Notes under the pieces: generated by a model
The model's database searches: none
Told to the model about the DNA's origin: nothing
The model's input: the letters and a program-made list of their open reading frames with translations, nothing else
Part shown: positions 9,144 through 16,629 of the stretch, in pieces
Numbering within the stretch: the stretch's first letter is position 1
How the letters are laid out: each line of letters opens with the position of its first letter
DNA from: Gammaproteobacteria bacterium
GTDB lineage: Bacteria; Pseudomonadota; Gammaproteobacteria; Pseudomonadales; Cellvibrionaceae
Assembly: GCA_004172865.1 (NCBI GenBank)
Contig: SEBV01000007.1
Span: forward strand, 248,001-312,000
Reading direction: 5' to 3'
Length of the DNA stretch: 64,000 nt
Made by a program: the position numbers and the translations under genes

Positions 9144-9776
9144 TTGAGCTTTGCTAAATATGCTGCACTAACATTCACTTTTTTCGGATTATTGTTTGCA
9201 GGGTCTTGCAGCAAACAATCACCTGTTTCCAAACATGCTAATGAAGACACTAGTTCTTTGGTGATTATAAAATCTAGTGAGCCTGAAAATAATCATAGTG
9301 AAGATACAAATTATGAGCATAGGCAGTTAGGTGCTCATGTACATGGCGCTGCTTCTATGAATCTAGCGCTGGAAAACGGTCAGTTAAATATCGCGATGAG
9401 TATTCCAGGAATGGATGCAGTGGGTTTTGAGCATGCTGCTGCGTCTAGCGAAGATCAAGCAAAGCTAAATGAAGTATTAAATTATTTGCAAAAACCAGCT
9501 GTGATTTTTGTAACGCCAATTGATGCAGAATGCCAACTTATTAAAGGCGAAATATCAACTGCTTTATTAAACAAAGAAGACAAGTCAAATTCACATGCGG
9601 ATGTTGATGTCAGCTATCAATGGCAGTGCAAAAATTCCTCCGCTCTAAAATCCCTAGAGGTTAAATTATTTTCTCATCTTTCACATTTGCAAAAAATAAA
9701 AGCGAGTTGGATCTCAACGGATGGGCAAGGCGCCGCTGAACTTACGCCGGCAGTTGCGCTGTTAATACTTGAATAG
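9144..9776 (+). CDS. ZrgA-like DUF2796 lipoprotein
   Basis: The product (210 residues from a TTG at 9144) has a lipoprotein signal ending LLFAGSC, so Cys is probably lipidated. The DUF2796 core follows: LGAHVHGAASMNLALENGQL and PGMDAVGFEHA. ZrgA of Vibrio cholerae, of the same family, is a periplasmic component of a zinc transporter. The open frame extends upstream into the GTPase gene to 9090, but the TTG at 9144 has AGAAGAGG correctly placed and begins the signal peptide directly; it lies 3 bp after the GTPase stop, so the two genes are co-transcribed. The histidine-rich segment seen in some ZrgA proteins is short here. Confidence 0.85.
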   Translation: MSFAKYAALTFTFFGLLFAGSCSKQSPVSKHANEDTSSLVIIKSSEPENNHSEDTNYEHRQLGAHVHGAASMNLALENGQLNIAMSIPGMDAVGFEHAAASSEDQAKLNEVLNYLQKPAVIFVTPIDAECQLIKGEISTALLNKEDKSNSHADVDVSYQWQCKNSSALKSLEVKLFSHLSHLQKIKASWISTDGQGAAELTPAVALLILE

Positions 9777-9781
9777 GTAAA

Positions 9782-10480
9782 TTACTCATCTTTATAGACC
9801 ACAACGCTATCACCATCGAGACTGTAGGCAGAAGTACCAACATCTTTTTCAACGGTTTCAACATGTAGTATGCCCGTCACAGAGTAGGGTGTGTAAATAT
9901 CTTTAATTTTTAAACCTTTTTGTGAGCGAACATAAATAATTTGGTTGGGCGGCGGTGGCGGAACGTGAATACAAGCACCGAAGTAGGGGACTAGGAAAAA
10001 CGTTTTGATTGACTGATTGTTGTCATATTCAAGCGGAACTATATAGCCGCCAATTTTTATTTTGATGCTATTAAATTCGGGCCGCACTTTAGTGGATACC
10101 AATGCATCTTTCCAGGTTCGTTTTTGCGATTTTTCATTAACTTTTTTATTGGTGGCGTTGACGGCAGAAGATAAGGAAGCTTCAAACTTACTAGTATCAC
10201 CCGAGTTGATATTATTTTTGTTAGGTGGTCTTAATGAATTTCGGTTGGCGGGTTTGTCATTCGCTAATTCCTTCTTGCTCAAGGTGTTGTGATCTACAGG
10301 TTTCATGGATTCCAGTAATTGTAAATCTTCAGCAGGCATAAGATCTGTCCACTCTACAATGCGTGGCGCAATAGATTTATTGCTCAGCATGGTGGGAACA
10401 TTTTCTTTTGCATCTGCAGTAAACGCTATTGCTGAAACAAAAATGGATAGAAATACTGTAATATTTTTTTTCATAAACAT
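9782..10480 (-). CDS. DUF3299 family exported protein (copy 2)
   Basis: 232 residues, paralogue of the protein at 7000-7692. It has a cleavable signal peptide (MFMKKNITVFLSIFVSAIAF, AxA-like TADA), a variable middle, and the family core IVEWTDLMPAED and IVPLEYD...PYFGACIHVPPPPPNQ. It is convergent with the DUF2796 gene (5 bp apart) and divergent from the ABC transporter genes. The two paralogues therefore bracket the GTPase-DUF2796 pair in the same orientation, as after a local duplication. Translation may begin at the second Met (10474). Confidence 0.87.
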   Translation of the reverse strand: MFMKKNITVFLSIFVSAIAFTADAKENVPTMLSNKSIAPRIVEWTDLMPAEDLQLLESMKPVDHNTLSKKELANDKPANRNSLRPPNKNNINSGDTSKFEASLSSAVNATNKKVNEKSQKRTWKDALVSTKVRPEFNSIKIKIGGYIVPLEYDNNQSIKTFFLVPYFGACIHVPPPPPNQIIYVRSQKGLKIKDIYTPYSVTGILHVETVEKDVGTSAYSLDGDSVVVYKDE

Positions 10481-10516
10481 ATTCGCTAGTTAATACATAT
10501 TTGCAATTGGTTAATT

Positions 10517-11227
10517 ATGGAACATATCAAAAATAATTTACCAGCCATTTCTTTGCGCGATGTAAAATTTGGTTGGAATAATTCAGAAATACCATTATTA
10601 GATATTGAAAATCTTCAGGTCGCTCGTAATGAGCACGTTTTTCTTCACGGATCTTCAGGCTCTGGTAAAAGCACTCTGTTGAATATTTTGGCGGGCATCA
10701 ATGTGCCACAGTATGGCAATGTTGAAATACTTGGTGAATCCTTAATAAATTTATCGCCACGTAAGCGCGACCAATTTCGTGCGCAGCATATGGGTATTAT
10801 TTTTCAACAATTCAATTTAATTTCCTATTTGAGCGTGTTGGATAATCTAATGCTGCGTGCCGAGTTTTCTAAACAACCAAAACACGAAGCAACGCAAAAA
10901 GCACAGGAACTTATTTTCTCATTAGGATTGAGTGATCTGGCGGATAAGAAAGCTCAATATTTGAGTGTAGGGCAACAACAGCGTGTTGCAGTAGCGCGCG
11001 CGTTAATTAATTCACCCGAAATAATTATTGCTGATGAGCCGACTTCGGCTTTGGATAGTGATAATCGCGATGCATTTATGGAATTGTTATTCGAGAGCGC
11101 GACGTCGGCCGGTTCAACTATTGTTTTTGTTAGTCACGATAAATCACTAAGTCATTTCTTTAATCGGTCATTGGAAATAACATCTTTATCTGCAGCCAAT
11201 GAAAATAAGGATGCTATTCCATGTTAA
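10517..11227 (+). CDS. ABC transporter ATP-binding protein, LolD/MacB type
   Basis: 236-residue ATPase: Walker A GSSGSGKST (residues 45-53), Q-loop FQQFNLISYL, signature LSVGQ (149-153, Val replacing the usual Gly), Walker B IIIADEP (169-175) and the H-loop SHD. The type is that of MacB, FtsE and LolD, which work with FtsX-like permeases by mechanotransmission rather than transport through the membrane. It overlaps the next gene by 7 bases. With DUF2796 and DUF3299 neighbours it is a likely part of a Zrg-like zinc system, though no Zur palindrome is visible in the 36 bp upstream. Confidence 0.93.
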   Translation: MEHIKNNLPAISLRDVKFGWNNSEIPLLDIENLQVARNEHVFLHGSSGSGKSTLLNILAGINVPQYGNVEILGESLINLSPRKRDQFRAQHMGIIFQQFNLISYLSVLDNLMLRAEFSKQPKHEATQKAQELIFSLGLSDLADKKAQYLSVGQQQRVAVARALINSPEIIIADEPTSALDSDNRDAFMELLFESATSAGSTIVFVSHDKSLSHFFNRSLEITSLSAANENKDAIPC

Positions 11228-12477
11228 TAAAACTGGCGCGCTTAAGTGTATGGAATCGACGTGCAACAGTATTGCTTACATTACTGGCATTAAGTATTAG
11301 TATTGCGTTAGTGCTAGGTATTGATCATTTGCGTAATCAAGCAAAAGAGAGTTTTAGCAAAACACTATCTGGTACGGATCTTATTGTGGGTGCGCGTTCT
11401 GGTTCTATTAATTTGTTGCTGTACTCAGTATTTCGTATCGGTAATGCAACCAATAATATTACCTGGCAGACTTATCAAGAGCTTGCAAAGCATTCAGGTA
11501 TTGATTGGATCATTCCAATTTCTTTGGGGGATTCACATCGCGGTTATCGTGTACTGGGAACCAACGATGTTTATTTCGCACATTATCAATTTGGTCAACA
11601 TCAGCCATTAGTGTTTACTGAAGGGAAAAAATTCGAGGAAGTTTATGATGCTGTATTGGGTGCTGAAGTTGCGCAAAAATTAGGTTATAAACTCGGGGAT
11701 AAAATTGTTGTTGCTCATGGTAGCAGTGAGGTTACTTTATCAAAGCATAACGATAAGCCGTTTACCGTTGTTGGTATTTTGCAACCAACGGGAACCCCTG
11801 TTGATCGTACTGTTCATGTAAGTCTCGCTGCAATCGAAGCAATTCATTTGGATTGGCAAGGCGGTGTGCAGACGCCCAGCCATAAAATCTCTGCAGAAGA
11901 AGCTCTTAAATTTGATTTAACACCAACGGCAATCACTGCGATGCTAGTCGGACTTAAATCCCGCGCGCAAACTTTTTCAGTGCAACGCCAAATTAATGAA
12001 TATTCAGAAGAACCACTGCTTGCAATTTTACCGGGAGTTGCGTTGACTGAGCTTTGGTCGATGCTTGCAATGGTTGAAAATTTATTGACTGTAATTTCTA
12101 TTTTTGTACTAATCGCCGCACTTATGGGAATGACGACGAGCTTATTATCTGCCATGAATGAACGTCAGCGTGAAATTGCGATCTTACGGTCATTGGGAGC
12201 AAGTGCAGGTTATTTGTTTTTGTTAGTTGAGTTAGAGGTTTTTATTATTACTGTTTTAGCGTTGCTGCTTGGAACGGGCGTTTTATCAATAGGCTTAGCG
12301 TTCGGTCAACATTACCTTGCGCAACAATTCGGATTATTTGTGCCAGCAAATCCAATTCAGTCCTACACACCTATAGCGGCGTGTGGAGTGATTTTATTGT
12401 CGCTGGTGCTGGGAAGTGTTCCTGCATTTATTGCTTACCGTCGTGCATTGGGTGAGGGGCTCAGCCAACGGCTTTGA
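11221..12477 (+). CDS. ABC transporter permease, FtsX/MacB type
   Basis: 418 residues: an N-terminal membrane helix (about 14-35), a periplasmic MacB-PCD-like domain (about 40-260) and a C-terminal FtsX core with three membrane helices (about 280-305, 330-360, 382-405). The cytoplasmic loop NERQREIAILRSLGAS is the characteristic coupling region. It is the partner of the ATPase whose gene overlaps it. The substrate is unknown; zinc-related envelope function is inferred from the neighbourhood. No other gene follows in the operon, recA has its own promoter. Confidence 0.92.
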   Translation: MLIKLARLSVWNRRATVLLTLLALSISIALVLGIDHLRNQAKESFSKTLSGTDLIVGARSGSINLLLYSVFRIGNATNNITWQTYQELAKHSGIDWIIPISLGDSHRGYRVLGTNDVYFAHYQFGQHQPLVFTEGKKFEEVYDAVLGAEVAQKLGYKLGDKIVVAHGSSEVTLSKHNDKPFTVVGILQPTGTPVDRTVHVSLAAIEAIHLDWQGGVQTPSHKISAEEALKFDLTPTAITAMLVGLKSRAQTFSVQRQINEYSEEPLLAILPGVALTELWSMLAMVENLLTVISIFVLIAALMGMTTSLLSAMNERQREIAILRSLGASAGYLFLLVELEVFIITVLALLLGTGVLSIGLAFGQHYLAQQFGLFVPANPIQSYTPIAACGVILLSLVLGSVPAFIAYRRALGEGLSQRL

Positions 12478-12543
12478 TAATCTTAGTCCTCGTTAATGGC
12501 AGGTGAATTTACGCTCAACATAAAAGACTGCATATAATACCAG

Positions 12544-12563
12544 TACTGTTTGCGCATACAGCT
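12544..12563 (+). promoter_or_regulatory. LexA (SOS) box of recA, with upstream -10 element
   Basis: CTGTTTGCGCATACAG at 12546-12561 has the CTG-N10-CAG form of the LexA box and is preceded by TA, as in TACTG...CAG. A TATAAT at 12533-12538 lies just upstream, so the operator would cover the transcription start of recA. A second TATAAT at 12618-12623 may be an additional start. Confidence 0.88.
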
Positions 12564-12666
12564 TTTATGGTGTAGTCTATATTCACAGCTGGGGCAGTCT
12601 TCTAAAAAGCTTCGGCGTATAATCAAATTACGGTCTTACTATTAATTTTTTACGTTGAGGTGTGAA

Positions 12667-13716
12667 ATGGACGCGAACAAAGAGAAAGCGTTATTAACTG
12701 CGCTAACCCAAATTGAACGTCAATTTGGCAAGGGAACTGTCATGCGTATGGGCGACAAAGAACAAGTCGCTATTCCTTCTATTTCTACCGGTTCCATAGG
12801 CTTGGATGTTGCCTTGGGGATTGGTGGTTTACCGAAAGGCCGTATTGTTGAAATTTACGGCCCTGAATCATCCGGTAAAACCACTTTAACACTACAAGTT
12901 ATTGCTGAAGCCCAGCGTACTGGTGGCACTTGTGCCTTTATCGACGCAGAGCATGCGCTCGACCCAATTTACGCCGCGAAGCTTGGTGTAAATGTAGAAG
13001 ACCTAATTATTTCGCAGCCAGATACCGGCGAACAAGCGCTTGAAGTTACTGATATGTTGGTACGTTCCGGTGCTGTCGATGTATTGGTTATCGACTCAGT
13101 AGCTGCCTTAACGCCACGTGCCGAAATTGAAGGCGAAATGGGTGATCACCATGTTGGCTTGCAAGCACGTTTGATGTCGCAAGCGCTGCGTAAAATTACC
13201 GGCAATATCAAAAACGCTAACTGCCTGGTGATTTTCATTAACCAGATTCGTATGAAAATCGGCGTAATGTTTGGTAACCCTGAAACCACTACTGGTGGTA
13301 ACGCGCTTAAGTTCTACGCCTCTGTGCGTTTGGATATTCGCCGTACCGGTGCGGTGAAAGAGGGTGAAGAAGTTGTTGGTTCTGAAACTCGTGTGAAGGT
13401 TGTTAAAAACAAAGTAGCGCCTCCCTTCAAGCAAGCAGAATTCCAAATTCTCTACGGCAGCGGTATCAACCGTATGGGTGAAGTTGTTGATTATGGTGTG
13501 AAACTTGGAATGATTGATAAAGCTGGTGCCTGGTATAGCTATCAAGGCAACAAAATCGGCCAAGGTAAAAACAATGTCATGAAATACTTGCAAGAGAACC
13601 CAGTGATTGCAAAAGAACTTGAGCAAAAAGTTCGTAAGGAATTATTGGAATCACCAGCGTTGTCCCTGACTGCTGGCGGCGCAGAATCTGCTGATGAAGT
13701 TGAGCTTTCAGAATAA
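12667..13716 (+). CDS. recA: recombinase RecA
   Basis: 349 residues. Walker A GPESSGKT is at residues 65-72; other invariant segments are [20 protein letters not shown], the L2 loop [26 protein letters not shown] in pieces, and a short acidic C-terminus ([10 protein letters not shown]). RecA forms filaments on single-stranded DNA, drives strand exchange and triggers LexA self-cleavage. The start is the ATG at 12667, aligned with the known N-terminus of RecA (ENKQKAL... in E. coli, ANKEKAL here) and preceded by GAGGTGTGAA; the frame is open four codons further. Regulation by LexA is indicated by the box at 12546-12561. No recX gene follows; a terminator closes the unit. Confidence 0.98.
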   Translation: MDANKEKALLTALTQIERQFGKGTVMRMGDKEQVAIPSISTGSIGLDVALGIGGLPKGRIVEIYGPESSGKTTLTLQVIAEAQRTGGTCAFIDAEHALDPIYAAKLGVNVEDLIISQPDTGEQALEVTDMLVRSGAVDVLVIDSVAALTPRAEIEGEMGDHHVGLQARLMSQALRKITGNIKNANCLVIFINQIRMKIGVMFGNPETTTGGNALKFYASVRLDIRRTGAVKEGEEVVGSETRVKVVKNKVAPPFKQAEFQILYGSGINRMGEVVDYGVKLGMIDKAGAWYSYQGNKIGQGKNNVMKYLQENPVIAKELEQKVRKELLESPALSLTAGGAESADEVELSE

Positions 13717-13746
13717 AATTATCGGAGTAGAAATACTCTGTAAATA

Positions 13747-13783
13747 AAAACGGGCCCGCACTTTAGTGACGGGCCCGTTTTTT
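13747..13783 (+). terminator. Rho-independent terminator of recA
   Basis: The stem ACGGGCCCG / CGGGCCCGT with an 11-base loop is followed by a run of T, 31 bp after the recA stop. Confidence 0.92.
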
Positions 13784-13800
13784 ATTTATATGAATCCATG

Positions 13801-13885
13801 CTCCGGGATCTTGTCTCGCTCCCAAGTTCTAGCTTGAGAGCATATGTCTGTTAAGTCGAACATGAGTTTGCAAGCAAGAGCTGGA
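13801..13885. repeat. two-hairpin intergenic repeat, degenerate copy
   Basis: Lies between the recA terminator and the BON gene terminator. The imperfect palindrome at 13818-13841 (GCTCCCAAGTTC... to ...GAGAGC) matches 20 of 24 positions of 43672-43695, and a decayed second half (CAAGCAAGAGCTGG, 13871-13884) matches the second hairpin of that copy. See the element at 43661-43745. Confidence 0.65.
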
Positions 13886-13911
13886 AAACAAAGTAATAGT
13901 AAATTATTTTT

Positions 13912-13943
13912 AAAAAAAACGGGCCAAAATAGGCCCGTTTTTA
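13912..13943 (-). terminator. Rho-independent terminator of the BON gene (bidirectional)
   Basis: The stem ACGGGCC / GGCCCGT (13919-13925 and 13932-13938) is flanked by A-runs on one side and T-runs on the other, so it can act on both strands. It lies 28 bp beyond the stop of the minus-strand BON gene. Confidence 0.88.
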
Positions 13944-13970
13944 ATTCGCAAAAATATTTTTATAAGGATC

Positions 13971-14783
13971 TTAAAAGACTAATCCTTTCGCATCCACGCT
14001 TTTAACTCCGCGTACGTTTTGTGCAAGTTCAATCGCTAAAGCGCGTTCTGCGCTATCGCTCACATTTCCTTTTAAACTCACTACACCAGCATTCGTGCTT
14101 ACATCGATATCCGTGCCGCTTACGTTACTTGAATACAAAAAATTTGATTTTACTTTGGTGGTAATCCACGCATCAGCAACATTTTTGCTGGTTTCGTTGG
14201 CGACTGTTTTTACTGCGTCACCCGTGCCTGGCTTATCATCAACAGTTAATTGGTTTTTAACAGCTATCACGCCGCGAGTATGCGAAGCCAAGCTGGTTGC
14301 AAGTTCTTTTGCTTCTTTTGAATCCACGTTACCTGTTAGTAAAACGCGTCCACGTTTTGTTTCTACTTTGGTGGATAGATAAGAATGTTTACTCCAGAAC
14401 AATCGCGCTTTAACGCCTGCTGTAATGGTCACATCATCAACTGAATCACCATAATTCGTTGTGGTTGCTGGGCTGAAATCTGGATGCACTGTAATTTTAT
14501 TATCTACATCTTTAATTCCGCTAACGCCTAATGCAATCTCCTTAGCTAAATCTTTATTCGATTCTTCATCCACTTTTCCAGTAAGTACCGCTTTGCCATT
14601 ATGTACGGTGACTTTAATGTCGCTTGCGCGAAGATAAGGGCTTAACGCATAGGTTGTCCAGATTTGTGTTTCCTGACGCGCGTCGGCGATGTCCTGTTTC
14701 GCATCTGCGTAGGAAAAATTGCTTAAAAAAATAAATGCAAATGGGAGTGCAGGTTTTATAAGTGCAACTAATGATGGTTTCAT
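13971..14783 (-). CDS. periplasmic triple-BON domain protein (OsmY-like)
   Basis: 270 residues. A signal peptide (ALPFAFIFLSNFSYA) is followed by three BON domains of about 65 residues, each with the pattern D..ITxxVKxxL ... VxxxxGxVxLxGxVxS ... A...A..V.GV..V (about 30-95, 115-185, 200-268). OsmY-type BON proteins are periplasmic, bind membrane or support outer-membrane protein folding, and are induced by osmotic or stationary stress. The ATG is preceded by GGAGAGA. A copy of the 19-bp stress motif at 14838-14856 lies 54 bases upstream. A terminator follows the stop. Confidence 0.93.
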   Translation of the reverse strand: MKPSLVALIKPALPFAFIFLSNFSYADAKQDIADARQETQIWTTYALSPYLRASDIKVTVHNGKAVLTGKVDEESNKDLAKEIALGVSGIKDVDNKITVHPDFSPATTTNYGDSVDDVTITAGVKARLFWSKHSYLSTKVETKRGRVLLTGNVDSKEAKELATSLASHTRGVIAVKNQLTVDDKPGTGDAVKTVANETSKNVADAWITTKVKSNFLYSSNVSGTDIDVSTNAGVVSLKGNVSDSAERALAIELAQNVRGVKSVDAKGLVF

Positions 14784-14837
14784 AATATCTCTCCAATGAA
14801 TTATTGAATTTTTTATAATAATTTTTGGAGAGTTATT

Positions 14838-14856
14838 AGTCTGTGTGGTATCACAC
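14838..14856 (-). promoter_or_regulatory. 19-bp stress motif upstream of the BON gene
   Basis: Minus strand reads GTGTGATACCACACAGACT. It keeps all positions common to the set (G1, T2, G5, C10, A13, C14, G16, numbering from the left), and is itself nearly palindromic (GTGTG...CACAC). Confidence 0.6.
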
Positions 14857-14956
14857 TCAGATTTTTGGATGGATAAAGGTAGGAATAATGATTGCTTTAT
14901 AATTTAATTAAAATTAAAAATGAATTTTTTGATATTTTTTTGAAGGTATAAAAAAT

Positions 14957-15012
14957 AACTCGAAAAATGGAGGCAAATATTTTAGATAATTTGAACTACC
15001 ATTTTTCGAGTT
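14957..15012. repeat. 14-bp perfect inverted repeat between BON and Crp/Fnr genes
   Basis: AACTCGAAAAATGG at 14957-14970 is repeated inverted at 14999-15012, with 28 bases between. No T-run follows on the minus strand in the direction of the Crp gene's end, so this is not a standard terminator, although it is placed 40 bp beyond the Crp stop and could still end that transcript. Confidence 0.6.
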
Positions 15013-15052
15013 TGAAAATTAGAAAACAAAAAATAATAAATTTCATTTAATG

Positions 15053-15775
15053 CTAGGTCACATTTCCGATTAGGCGATCCAATTCCTTTTTAACAACGCC
15101 ATAGCATTCACACGATTTTACTTCGAGTTTTTTTCTATCCAATACTGCGATGTGACCGCGTCGGTAACGAATACAGCCAGAATTTTGTAACGCACCTGCA
15201 GCTTCAGTCACACTTTCTCGGCGCACGCCAAGCATGTTTGCAACCAATTCCTGGGTCATCTTCAATTCGCCACTGGGAATCCGGTCCACTGTTAATAATA
15301 GCCAGCGACATAACTGTTGCTCAACTGAGTGGTGACGATTGCACGCTGCGGTTTGAAACATTTGTGTCATTAGCGCTTGAATATAACGCAGCAACAAACG
15401 ATTCATTAACCCCGAACTATTATTGAATTCTGCTTTTAAAATATGGCGATCCAGTCGATAGGCTTGTCCGGCAGTTTGCACAACAGCGGAACTGGGCGTT
15501 GTGTTTCCTCCGAGAATAAGAGGCACACCGACCATACCTTCATTGCCTACGCCTGCAGCTTCGGCTGAAGCACCGGTTTCAGTAACATAGTGCAATGAAA
15601 TAATGCTTGTTGTCGGAAAATAAGCATATTGCAAAAGTTGGTTAGGTTCATAAAGCATCTCACCAAGTCGCAGCGTTACCAAATCCATCCGTGAAGCTAT
15701 GCGGCTAAGTTCCTGCTCGCTTAGAGCGGCGAGAAGACGGTTTTGTATGAGGCTATTAGTAGTCAGTTGCATCAT
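15053..15775 (-). CDS. Crp/Fnr family transcriptional regulator
   Basis: 240 residues: an N-terminal cyclic-nucleotide-binding-like beta-barrel (about 10-130) without an Fnr-type cysteine cluster, a dimerisation helix and a C-terminal winged helix (KMTQELVANMLGVRRESVTEAA, about 173-194). This subgroup (with HHSVEQQLCRWLL) is often found beside PAS kinases in soil bacteria. The gene overlaps the response regulator stop by one base (TAATG), so it is the last gene of a three-gene signalling operon and its product may carry the output of that kinase pathway. Confidence 0.92.
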   Translation of the reverse strand: MMQLTTNSLIQNRLLAALSEQELSRIASRMDLVTLRLGEMLYEPNQLLQYAYFPTTSIISLHYVTETGASAEAAGVGNEGMVGVPLILGGNTTPSSAVVQTAGQAYRLDRHILKAEFNNSSGLMNRLLLRYIQALMTQMFQTAACNRHHSVEQQLCRWLLLTVDRIPSGELKMTQELVANMLGVRRESVTEAAGALQNSGCIRYRRGHIAVLDRKKLEVKSCECYGVVKKELDRLIGNVT

Positions 15776-16629
15776 TATCCTTTATGCGTAATCGGCATTT
15801 CTTGACACTGAACTCCAATACCGCGGTAGCCAATAAAACGGCTTCCCTGGTCGAACATGGGTTCTCCACTAACGCGGAAGTAATGCGGGCTGCCATCTGC
15901 CGCGGTGCGGCTAAAGGAGAAATCAATGAACGGCTCACGCGCTGCAATAATATCTTGCAGGGCTTTACGTTCGTCTTCATTCCAGCCTTGTGATGCAGCT
16001 AAATCAGCGGTTGATGTTGTGCCATTTTCTACAAATGAATCAACTTGTATGCCGAGCATTTCCAACACTGGCCCGGAAACCTTGGTGAATTTTCCGGTCT
16101 CATCCTGCTCCCAATACCAGTCAGATGCAAGTTCCGTCAGGCTGCGGAAACGCGCTTCACTTTCACGCAATTCAGCCGTGCGTTCCTGTACCGTCTCTTC
16201 AAGAATCTTACTGTAATTTTCCAATTTCTTATAAAGTAAACGTACTTCAAGCATGTTATGGATGCGTGTTTTTACTTCAATAATATCGAAAGGTTTACTA
16301 ATAAAATCTTTTGCGCCAGCTTGCAATGCGCGCAATTTGTGGCCCGGTTGCGCTGTTAATACAATAACCGGAATGTAATGGTCTTGATCGTTTGTCTTAA
16401 GACATTCCATCACTTGAAAACCATCCATTTCTGGCATTTGTAAATCGAGCAAAATTAAATCGTAAACATTTTTGCGATGCAAACCAGGAACTTCTACCGG
16501 GTTAGTCGTTGAACTAACGTTGGTATAACCTTCCTCGCTCAACAACTCCTCCAGCACCATAATATTGGGCTGTTGGTCGTCTACGATTAATATGCGTGCG
16601 TTAAGCACTTCCTCGTCGGTTATCTTCAT
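15775..16629 (-). CDS. response regulator with C-terminal PAS domain, no output domain
   Basis: 284 residues. The receiver (about 10-130) has the acidic pair DD and the phospho-acceptor Asp62 in LILLDLQMPEMDG, the conserved T in VLTAQ and Lys in ISKPFD. A coiled-coil linker (LLYKKLENYSKILEETVQERTAELRESEARF, in pieces, about 135-165) leads to a PAS domain (about 166-275). Nothing follows the PAS domain, so it probably works through protein contacts, for example with the kinase upstream. The start overlaps the kinase stop by four bases (ATGA). Confidence 0.9.
   Translation of the reverse strand: MKITDEEVLNARILIVDDQQPNIMVLEELLSEEGYTNVSSTTNPVEVPGLHRKNVYDLILLDLQMPEMDGFQVMECLKTNDQDHYIPVIVLTAQPGHKLRALQAGAKDFISKPFDIIEVKTRIHNMLEVRLLYKKLENYSKILEETVQERTAELRESEARFRSLTELASDWYWEQDETGKFTKVSGPVLEMLGIQVDSFVENGTTSTADLAASQGWNEDERKALQDIIAAREPFIDFSFSRTAADGSPHYFRVSGEPMFDQGSRFIGYRGIGVQCQEMPITHKG

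Noticed and set aside
12533-12561. Zur or Fur site in the recA promoter
   Set aside because: The dyad fits CTG-N10-CAG, the LexA pattern, and not a Fur-family box.
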